Shown: one piece after another, positions 8,801 through 17,300 of the stretch
How the letters are laid out: each line of letters opens with the position of its first letter
Numbering within the stretch: position 1 is the stretch's first letter
Assembly (NCBI GenBank): GCA_017533485.1
Contig: JAFXIC010000018.1
Coordinates: 1-44,886, forward strand
Direction: 5' to 3'
Source: Oscillospiraceae bacterium
GTDB lineage: Bacteria > Bacillota > Clostridia > Oscillospirales > Ruminococcaceae
Length of the DNA stretch: 44,886 nt
Notes under the pieces: model-generated
The model's database searches: none
The model's input: the letters and a program-made list of their open reading frames with translations, nothing else
What the model was told of the DNA's origin: nothing
Translations under genes and position numbers: made by a program

Positions 8801-11800
8801 ATCCAATCCTTCCGAAACTTATGAAGCAGTCTTTACGGTTGACCACAATCCGATCTTTGTCGAAAACCTGACAGTCACACAGGTAAACGGTGAAGTCATC
8901 GTCAGCTGGGACTGTTCCGATTTGGAAGAAATCCGTTCCTTCTCCGTGGAGCGTTCCATCAATGACGGTCATTACTACTCCATCCAGAGCAATATCAAAC
9001 CGGATCCCACACAGACCTCCTACTCCATTTCAGATAACAGACTCGAATACAGCGGTTCTTATGTATACCGCGTCCTCGTCAATAAAACCAATCTGATCGT
9101 CAATGAAACCACCGCAGAGCCGGTCGAAATCCAGGGAATCCCAAGACCCAGTCTCGTTTGTGATACTGCCCAGACGCTCGGTGCCGCATATTATTTCGAT
9201 GCAACCGGCTCTGCGTATGCCGACGAGATCACTTCCCTGATCCTCGATTACGGCGACGGCACAACCGATACCGCTTCCGAGGTATCTGCCGCAAAATTCC
9301 AGCATACCTATGCGGAAGCCGGAACCTATACCGCCACGCTGACCTGTACCAATGCCGCCGGTATCTCCCGGAGCACAACCGCAAAAATTACCGTAGAAGA
9401 TGCCTCCCAGCTCGCGAAAGTCCAGCTTCAGGTCAAAACATCCGATGGCGCGAAAGCAGCGAATATTTCTGTATATATGGATGTCGGCACCGACCAGCAG
9501 ATGCAGTACGAAACCGATCAAAACGGTACCGTATCCTTCTATGCCTCCGAGGGCAATCATGAAATCGGTGTGTTCGGAAACAACTATCTTCCTGCTACGA
9601 AGACGGTCTCCCTCATCGCGGGTGCAGAAAATAAGGTTGAATTTACGGTCGTCCGCGATCAGCTGGTTGACGCGAAATTCGAAATTACCCGCATGACCCT
9701 CGAAGAAATCAAAGCCGCCGGTATTGATGTCGAAGATCCCGAAAACATCAATATCGTAAAAGTCGATATCCGCCTCAAGTATGAACAGAATATCGAAGAT
9801 TCGCCTTCCCGGAACCTCAGCTTTCTCTATGACAACAATTCCGGCACTTACCATCTCCCCGCAGCGATGACAAGTCAAGGCTATTCAATTCAGGCTGTGA
9901 AAACAAATTCATATACCCACCAGATCGAAACCATCGCCCTGCTGCACATTCCGCCCGAAGTCCATTCGCTCAAAGAATTCTTTAACGTCAAGATGATCGT
10001 CATCAACAACGCAGATACTTCCTTTACGCTCGAAGACTGTACGGCTACAATCCATACGCCGAAAGGATTGACGTTGATGGAGGAGAATGCTTCGCCGCGC
10101 ACCGTTTCCCTCGGCAATATCGCAGGTCAGAGTTCTGCAGAAGTCAACTGGATTCTCCGCGGCGATGTCGAAGGCGAGTACCATATTTCCGCAGGCTTTC
10201 AGGCGGTACTCTCGAAATTCAATCAGCCGGTCTCCTATATCTTTGATGCCGAACAGACAATCGAAGTCCTCGGCAAAAAAGCCCTCGATATTACCATCAG
10301 CATCCATCCTGTTGTCAAAAATAACTGTACATATGCAGAAATCCTGATGAAAAACATTGCCGATTTCCCGATTTATCAGGTCGGCGCAAAAATCGAAGAC
10401 GGTACGCTCGTCATCGTACATGGCGACAACAATACTTCAAAAGCAGTCATCTGTGAATCCGCCCATTATGATACCAGAAAAGTCTGGACAAAGCTGGACG
10501 GAAATCCTGAGATGATTGAAACGCTCCTTCCCGGCGAAATTTTCAGCCTCGTCTTCCGAATCTCAAACAAATCGGAAAACTTTAAGAAGGAATCGTTTGA
10601 ACGGATCAAAGGCTCCCTCGAAGCAATCATGCCCGACGGCGCCCAGATTACAACAAAAGTCTCTTCGGTCGGCTTCCTGGATGTCGATTCGATTTTCTAC
10701 GGCATCCCCTTTGACGCAGAAACACAGTACCTCTTTGCGATCCGCAATAAGGCACACAAAGAGCTTGCCGATGCGGCAGTTACGGTCTATACCGTAACCG
10801 AAGACAACGAAAAGATTGTCTACGCGGCCGGTCTTACAGATGAACGCGGAAGATTTATCGTCCCCCGCGGCATAAAGGAACAAAAATACTATATCGAAGT
10901 CACCGCAGAAGGATACAGAAAATATTACGAACCCCATTTCTTCTTCTCCCCGAACCAGTATTCCAGTACATTCACACTCACCGGCGATTTCTTAGAGTAT
11001 GATTATAAGCTCCAGAGTGCCTCTATTGCGACCGTTAAGACGTGCTATGCCGATATTCTCAGAAAACAGTATGCAATCCTTGACGACGTAGAGGATGAAT
11101 TCAAGATTTCCGTCGTAGGCGTCGAAGGCATCACAAAATTCGAGCTTCGACAACCCGATAGGTTTATCGCCAGCTGTAAGGCGAATTCGTATTATGGCGG
11201 TACGTTCGAATCTCTGCACGCTGCATATTTTGATGTCGGACAGCCGATTTACGTAGAGGCTTATCTGGAAACCGGAGACTACATCAAAACAATGCTCGGT
11301 CTGAAAATTATGGAAAATCCGAAGCGTCAGACCAATTATCTCAAAAAACAAATGGAAGATCTTCTGGACAACGAACCCAACGTCAGCTTCAAAGTGCCTA
11401 AAGAAACGCCGATGGTTGGTGGTGTCGATATGACAATCGACCTTGAAAAGCTCTGTGATCTTCCGATAGAAGTTGAATTCAGCTTCGGTGACGCCCAATA
11501 TATTGATGACAACTACGAAATAATCTATGATAAATCAGTTGATGTCTCAATTGCTGTCAACCTCAAAGACCTGAAAGACGATAAAGAAGAAGAATCAAAG
11601 AAATTCAATGCCGACGAATGGAGACGTCAGATCGACGAAGCGAAAAAAAATGTGAAAGCTCTCCGAAAACATCCGATCCCCCGGTTCAGCCTCAAAAGCG
11701 ATTCCGATGACGGCAAGTCCACGAATGCGAAAAGCGAATTATGTTTTGCGATGCTGTTCTCCGGATCATACGACTTGAAAGAGAAGAGTCTTTCCGGCGA

Positions 11801-14387
11801 TATTGATTTCGCCCTGATGTATGAACTCAGCGGCGAAATCGCTTCATTCAATACGTACGTTGGACCGATTCCGGTATATGGCGCATTCGAAGGTTCGATC
11901 GGCGCTCAGATAGGCACCAACATCAGCTACAACACGGAAAAAGGGTTCGATTTTACTCTCTTTAAACTTGGCGCTTTTTTTGAATTGAGTGGCAAAGCCT
12001 GTGTAGGTCTCAGTTACGGCGATTTCAGTGCTGGTCTCGGCGGAAAAGTAATCGCCGGCGGTGAAGTCTCCACATCACTCTTGCCCCTGGAACTCTTGGA
12101 AGTCACCGCACACTTTGAAGGCGGATTAGTTGCTGATTTCATCATTGGAGAATATTATGTTGAACTGGGCGGCGGAGACTTAATACTATATTCATCAGAT
12201 CCACCCGAACACGTACGACCCGAATCTAGCGGAGGAGGAGGCGGTCACAGCCGCGCGCTCACACGAAGTCAGCTCCTTGCGCTCGGATTCTCGGAAAAAG
12301 ACATTGACGCGGGAATCAAACAGGTTTCTGTCTCATCTCCCTCCAGCGTGTGGAACGGAAACTGGACGGATACACAGCCGCTCAATCAGCTTGCATCGCA
12401 TACCGCCGCGACCCTCCCGCAAAAGCTCGTTTCCTTTGGCGATACCGCAATGCTCATCTGGAACGCCCGCGACAATGAACGCGGAGGCTATAATTCCAAA
12501 TACCTCGTATATGCAATCTATGATAAGGAAAACGGATGCTGGAGCGAACCGAAACCCATCGACAGCAACCAACAGTCTGAAATCATTTCGTCCGTCATCG
12601 AAACACCGCAGGGCATCTATCTTGCATATCTGGAAGCGGATCGTGTATATGAAGCGGACGAAGCCATCGACATCCCCGACTATTTCAACCGCCTCACCCT
12701 CAAAACTGCACGCTATGATGCACAAACCGATTCCTTTACCGACCATACCGCAATTCCGCTGCAATCAGACAGCCATTCGTTCTCAAATGCACAGTTTGTG
12801 ACGGATGCAAACGGCACAACCTACCTCTTCTGGAACGAATCAAACGATGAACAGCTCAGCAGCCTTTGCTATGCGACACGTACCGAAACCGGCTGGTCCG
12901 AGCCGACCGTTCTCCTCGATGAGATCCCCGGACTCAGCGCACTCGCCTGCACCACAAGTACAAGCGGAAAGCCTGTCGCAGCTTATCTCTCCAATCCCGA
13001 TGCGGATACGGTCAAATTCGATTATGCACAGCTCACCATCTGTGATATGGACGGTACGACATCCGTACTGGATGAAGGTTCGATCGGCGGTCTGACCACA
13101 GGCGCTCTCCCACAGGGCGGAACCGGTGTCATGTGGGTACGGGAAGGAAAGCTTTTTGCTTCCGCCGACCTCAGCACTCCCGTGCTGCTCTATCAGCATA
13201 CCGAACCGCTCATGTCCGATGATTATACCGTCAGCGGCGATCAGGTCTTCTTTACTGCACTCTCCTCTGAATCCGCACAAATCCTTTCTGCAAGCTATAA
13301 TCCCGAGACCAAGACGCTCAATGCACCGGTTGTCATTTCGGAGGCGGACGATTCCTCGTTCTATTCTCCGCAGGCCATTACACTCGACAATCAGACAATC
13401 TATACCCTCGAAAGCTTACAGCAGAATGATACCGAACATGAATTCCCCGTTACCAATCTGCTGCTTGGCGGAACCATCCCCGAACGAACCGATCTTACCC
13501 TCAGCAATCTCTCCTATGAAATCGCAGACGCCGCAGCCGGAAAGCCGCTGAAGATCGGACTGGATATCCAGAACAACGGTACCACCTCCATCTCCGGCCT
13601 CAAGGCAGCACTTGTGGACGCGGCAGGCAATGAATATGCCGCCATCGAATACTCCGAAACACTCCTTCCGGGTGAAGCCAAGACGCTGGAATATGTACCG
13701 CAGCTGCCCGACGACTGCATGACAAACAGCTATCAGGTTCGTATCAGCACGGTTTCCGAGGACGCAAATCCAGATGACAATCTCATTTCCATTCCGATTG
13801 CCGCAACCGATTTCTCGATCGAAAGCACGGTGGAATATCTGGATGATCTTACGACCGTTTCGATTCTTGTGAAAAATAACGGCCAGCTCCCCTCACAGGC
13901 AATGGTTCTCGCTTCCAATTCTTCCGGCGAAACACTCCGTATGCTGACGGATATGATTGACCCGGGTGCGTCCATATTCTATACCTTCGACGGAAAAGAG
14001 CTTCTGGGTGATGCTTACCGTGATTTCGTCACACTGACCGTTCAGCCGGAAATGCAGGATTACGACACCTATAACAATAAGACAACCGTGATCCTCTCCC
14101 AGCTTGGTATGAACGATGAGGTCATGGGTGATATCGACTTCAACGGCGTGATCGACAGCGATGACTCGAACCTGATTCTCAAGCAGTATCTGAGCGATCT
14201 TGTCGGCACGGATGCACTTCTCTCACAGACGCAGATCTACCTTTCCGATATCAACAACGACAAGACCATCAACGCCGACGATGCAAATCTCGTTCTGCTC
14301 TACTATCTTGAGACAATGCTCGACAACACCTATGACTCTATTTCCGACTTTTATGAATCCTTACAAAAAGGAGGTTCCGGCGAATGA
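5829..14387 (+). CDS. Giant secreted multi-domain protein with N- and C-terminal dockerins
   Basis: A 2852-residue exported protein starting at the ATG after GAAAGGA, with signal peptide MTKFFLKFLSGMTSASLLLG. An N-terminal dockerin (about 37-95, DADVNQDGKVDQNDVQKILD) is followed by a beta domain that may be cohesin-like (about 103-237). Next come several fibronectin type III and Ig-like domains (about 237-1130), one PKD domain (about 1135-1195, LDYGDGTTDT) and a carboxypeptidase-regulatory-like domain. A long central region I cannot name follows, with a Lys/Glu-rich helical stretch near 1920-1950 and a Gly-rich beta region near 1980-2125. A Gly linker (near 2135) leads to propeller-like repeats (about 2158-2555, WNARDN, LFWNESND), two CARDB-like domains (about 2555-2760) and a C-terminal dockerin (about 2766-2834, GDIDFNGVIDSDDSNLILKQ). 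There is no obvious enzyme domain and no LPXTG. A structural or adaptor role on the cell surface is likely. Its stop overlaps the next start. Confidence 0.88.
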   Translation: MTKFFLKFLSGMTSASLLLGALTPTLAYAVDPDAPTFDADVNQDGKVDQNDVQKILDIIAGFTKTISAEDGYEVYDANHNGFVDPADALAVSQYVDGSRKSLPAPYGTFLDNSIGLSCTDASCFIDETASVQFSIVDWNKDIAAYDFIFHADPGLEIESVNCNGNARSVIKNNTVRIFGLGTDLELNRGKIASIQLSPPAEGDFRLSLDASNIYASNLDYYPSKNPQAIVSCYAVFAPVALEAAGVSSKSACISWEMPFSDSPVTGFAVYRNQEYLADTVETIFYDTDLDPDTEYTYTVCAYNQNGNQTDFSEPLTIKTAAPVITGASFPAEAVSYTNSRLSIEFEREALLSALQFDFSTDGKIVHSEKLELDGKGMKSLTQQINTAPLSSGDYLLTITATDIDGQSDTHTMNVSIRNDRPAALTLTAHPGSESVTLTWNIAPEPDVVAYHVYRQAPDEKEPTLLQVISDREKLDFTDTMLDANAKYTYGVTAVNSYGAESERSNLETVQPDPDTTAPQITLLFPKTGSTAHQTQNIRVEATDNSRMGRVECHISADEGKTWELLFAEEGGSGIWALDTTKYPDGIYHLKAAAYDASGNECPDTYINIVKFDNTAPETIENIHLVELYPTTATIGWDNVAAQDFSKFLFTLSYGNTTKTYTVNNKLGITLENLKPGQLYSATVAAIDQCGNVGQTSEPFCFETPADITAPVITELRIPGTVRNGGEFQLRIAASDVSKIKTYYFEYSQDLVEWKPLLRYSEEFIWKPSGLTEGILYVRAYAEDIYHNIGNPETAKITEIIVDNTAPQTLPTLSAQSADNGIELSWNYIEDEPGQSFILQRSTFKNFTSYKTILEYYTRNNCTDTDTTSGKTYYYRIAVADEVGNISSFSDPIAVQREKDKICPEITDFYFSNSKYVLCSDFRTVQFMAKDNEYLERIEVSYALDGSDSWTKLSGEIQTSSDSRQLLIRIELPESVLEADTVTLRAIAYDHESNPSETYEAVFTVDHNPIFVENLTVTQVNGEVIVSWDCSDLEEIRSFSVERSINDGHYYSIQSNIKPDPTQTSYSISDNRLEYSGSYVYRVLVNKTNLIVNETTAEPVEIQGIPRPSLVCDTAQTLGAAYYFDATGSAYADEITSLILDYGDGTTDTASEVSAAKFQHTYAEAGTYTATLTCTNAAGISRSTTAKITVEDASQLAKVQLQVKTSDGAKAANISVYMDVGTDQQMQYETDQNGTVSFYASEGNHEIGVFGNNYLPATKTVSLIAGAENKVEFTVVRDQLVDAKFEITRMTLEEIKAAGIDVEDPENINIVKVDIRLKYEQNIEDSPSRNLSFLYDNNSGTYHLPAAMTSQGYSIQAVKTNSYTHQIETIALLHIPPEVHSLKEFFNVKMIVINNADTSFTLEDCTATIHTPKGLTLMEENASPRTVSLGNIAGQSSAEVNWILRGDVEGEYHISAGFQAVLSKFNQPVSYIFDAEQTIEVLGKKALDITISIHPVVKNNCTYAEILMKNIADFPIYQVGAKIEDGTLVIVHGDNNTSKAVICESAHYDTRKVWTKLDGNPEMIETLLPGEIFSLVFRISNKSENFKKESFERIKGSLEAIMPDGAQITTKVSSVGFLDVDSIFYGIPFDAETQYLFAIRNKAHKELADAAVTVYTVTEDNEKIVYAAGLTDERGRFIVPRGIKEQKYYIEVTAEGYRKYYEPHFFFSPNQYSSTFTLTGDFLEYDYKLQSASIATVKTCYADILRKQYAILDDVEDEFKISVVGVEGITKFELRQPDRFIASCKANSYYGGTFESLHAAYFDVGQPIYVEAYLETGDYIKTMLGLKIMENPKRQTNYLKKQMEDLLDNEPNVSFKVPKETPMVGGVDMTIDLEKLCDLPIEVEFSFGDAQYIDDNYEIIYDKSVDVSIAVNLKDLKDDKEEESKKFNADEWRRQIDEAKKNVKALRKHPIPRFSLKSDSDDGKSTNAKSELCFAMLFSGSYDLKEKSLSGDIDFALMYELSGEIASFNTYVGPIPVYGAFEGSIGAQIGTNISYNTEKGFDFTLFKLGAFFELSGKACVGLSYGDFSAGLGGKVIAGGEVSTSLLPLELLEVTAHFEGGLVADFIIGEYYVELGGGDLILYSSDPPEHVRPESSGGGGGHSRALTRSQLLALGFSEKDIDAGIKQVSVSSPSSVWNGNWTDTQPLNQLASHTAATLPQKLVSFGDTAMLIWNARDNERGGYNSKYLVYAIYDKENGCWSEPKPIDSNQQSEIISSVIETPQGIYLAYLEADRVYEADEAIDIPDYFNRLTLKTARYDAQTDSFTDHTAIPLQSDSHSFSNAQFVTDANGTTYLFWNESNDEQLSSLCYATRTETGWSEPTVLLDEIPGLSALACTTSTSGKPVAAYLSNPDADTVKFDYAQLTICDMDGTTSVLDEGSIGGLTTGALPQGGTGVMWVREGKLFASADLSTPVLLYQHTEPLMSDDYTVSGDQVFFTALSSESAQILSASYNPETKTLNAPVVISEADDSSFYSPQAITLDNQTIYTLESLQQNDTEHEFPVTNLLLGGTIPERTDLTLSNLSYEIADAAAGKPLKIGLDIQNNGTTSISGLKAALVDAAGNEYAAIEYSETLLPGEAKTLEYVPQLPDDCMTNSYQVRISTVSEDANPDDNLISIPIAATDFSIESTVEYLDDLTTVSILVKNNGQLPSQAMVLASNSSGETLRMLTDMIDPGASIFYTFDGKELLGDAYRDFVTLTVQPEMQDYDTYNNKTTVILSQLGMNDEVMGDIDFNGVIDSDDSNLILKQYLSDLVGTDALLSQTQIYLSDINNDKTINADDANLVLLYYLETMLDNTYDSISDFYESLQKGGSGE

Positions 14388-17300
14388 AACCATTCTCCTC
14401 TTTCCGATCCGGAAAGCATTATTTCATGCAGCTTGCGGCTTCGGTTACGGCCTTCGCAGTCCTTTCCCAGACCGCACCGGACAGTCTTGCTGCATTCTTC
14501 CCAAGTCCCCGGCAATCCGGCCATCCCCTCGTTTCTCAGTCCGACTTCCAGCATCCCCTGATACGGGATGCTGGGACGGCGGCGGATACCACCTACCCTC
14601 CCCCTGCACAGACAACGGCTGTTGCTACCACGGCACCAACCACTACGGCACCCACAACTGCATCCACCACCCGGATTACTTCTACCCGGATTGATGATGA
14701 CGAACTCGGCTTCTCGTATATCCGCTATTCCGATCATATTAAGATTACGGATCACCGGAAAACCGAACGTCATGTTGAAATTCCGGAAACCATCGAGAAT
14801 CTGCCGGTCACGAAAATTGACGAAGATGCTTTTAGTGGAGAATATTCACTCGAAAGCGTCACGATTCCGGATACGGTTACGGAAATCGGAGATTACGCAT
14901 TCAGCTCCTGTTATAATCTCAGAACGGTCAAACTCCCGACACAGCTCAAAGTACTGAACCAAGGTGTTTTTACATACTGCTATGCACTCGAAAATATTGT
15001 CGTACCGGAGAACTGCACCTCAATTCTGCAGAGTGCATTCAATGAGTGTCGTTCGCTCAAAGAAATCAAACTTCCCGAAACACTGACCTTTATCGGATCC
15101 AATGCATTCCAAAAATGCAGTTCCCTGGAACAGATTGTCATTCCCGATTCGGTTTTAGATATCGCAGAATATGCATTTTCGGAATGCCGTATGCTGACCG
15201 ATATTACACTCTCCCAACAACTTCAGGTTCTCAGCCCGTATCTGTTCGAAAAGTGCACCGCATTAAAATCGATTACGATTCCCGAAAACTGTACCGTCGT
15301 TCTCGACCACGCGTTCTATGAATGTGCGAACCTGAGCGAAGTAAACCTTTCCGAAAAGACCGTCTTTATGGATGATTACGCCTTTGCGGACTGTATATCG
15401 CTGGAATCCATTGAGCTCCATCAGTCACTCGCAGCCATCAGCTCCAATACGTTCCATCACTGTACCGCACTCAAGGAAATTACGCTTCCGGATTCGCTGA
15501 CAAATCTGGAGCCGGCTGCATTCTCCGAATGTACCGCGCTCAAAACAGTAAAGCTTTCGGCAAATCTGCAGTCGCTTCCGGAAAAATGCTTCTACGGCTG
15601 TACCGCGCTGACAGATGTTACGTTCCCAAGTGTGCTGACCGCCATCGGCGACAGTGCATTCGGACAATGCCGGAGGCTTACGGCGGCTGCACTTCCGGAT
15701 ACGGTCGAAACCATCGGACTCTATGCGTTCAGCGACTGTACCGCGCTGCGGGATGTCACATTCCCTGCCGCACTCCAAACGCTCGGAACCAGTGCATTCC
15801 AAAACTGTGAATCGCTCAAATCAGCACACCTTTCCGATTCACTCGAATCAATCGGATATCATGTATTTTCCGGCTGTTCAGAATTAGAGAGCGCTTCGCT
15901 TCCCGACACGATTACCATCATTCCGAAAGGACTATTTGAAAACTGTGGCGCGCTGAAAGATTTCGAGATGCCGCCGCAGGTGACTGTGATTTCTCAATCT
16001 GCATTCTACCAGTGCGGCGAGCTGTTCTTCCCCGTACTTCCCGATTCCCTGACGGAAATCCAGTCCAATGCATTTTACCGCACAAAGGGTGTCCGCACAC
16101 TCAAACTCTCAAACAGCTGTACCTATGAACCGTATGCGCTCTATGGTATGGGAAGCTGTCGGAAGCTCGTTCTTCAGCCCGATGTTCCGCTGACAGAAGG
16201 TATGTTCTCCCAATTCTCCGATCTCGAATCGGTATGGTTCACGGGTGATATCTCCGAGTACGATCTTCCTGACGCATTGTTTGCGGACTGTCTAAAGCTC
16301 AGACGCATCGACTACCGCGGTACGCTGACAGCCATACCTGCACGTATGTTCCAAAACTGTGAATCGCTGGTCATAAATCCCGAAACAATCGGACAGATCA
16401 CTGCCTTCCGGGAAAGCTGCTTTGAAAACTGCAAGCGGATTTCGGGCACGGTCACCATCGCGGAATCTGCGAGAATCGAAACAGCTGCATTCAAAGGATG
16501 TACCGGTATCACAGAACTGGTGCTTCCTGCGACCATGACAGCATTTTCCCCTTACAGCTTCTCCGATACCGGAATTACTGCCATCGAGCTGCCGAAGGGA
16601 ATGACATCCGTTCCGGAAGGTGCATTCGCAGACTGTAAACAGCTGACTTCCGTGAAATTCCCGATTTCGGTTCTGTCGATTGCAAAAGAAGCCTTTTCCG
16701 GCTGTACCGCGCTTTCCGATCTTACGCTCCCCCCGAATCTGACGGGCATTTTTGCAGGCGCTTTTCAGGACTGTCCGATTTCCGGCACACTCCGGATTCC
16801 GGCTTCTGTGACAGCAATCGAAGAATCCGCATTCGCAAATACTTCGGTGAAAAACGTCATGCTCCCGTATGATCTGACAGAACTCGGCAAATCTGTCTTT
16901 TCCGGCTGTAAACAGCTCGAAACCGTTTCCTTCCCGCCCTCCCTCAATTATATTCCGAACGCTGCATTCTCCGGCTGTACCGCACTCCGATCCATTTCTA
17001 TTCCGAATATGATCCATCAGATCGGACTTTATGCATTTCAGGGCTGTACCGCGCTCGAAACAGTCGAACTCCCGGCTTCCGTCAGCAGCATCGGATATCA
17101 ATGCTTCGACAACTGCACAGCCTTAAAGACGATTACGATCCCATCGTCTGTTTCCACCATTCCGGCAGAAGCATTTTCCCACTGTCAGGCACTCGAAGAA
17201 GTCATCCTTCCCGATACGCTCCGCGAAATCGGAGAGAAGGCATTTGCATCCTGTCCCAGACTTTCTTCCCTTTCGATTCCGAAAAATACGGTGAAAATCT

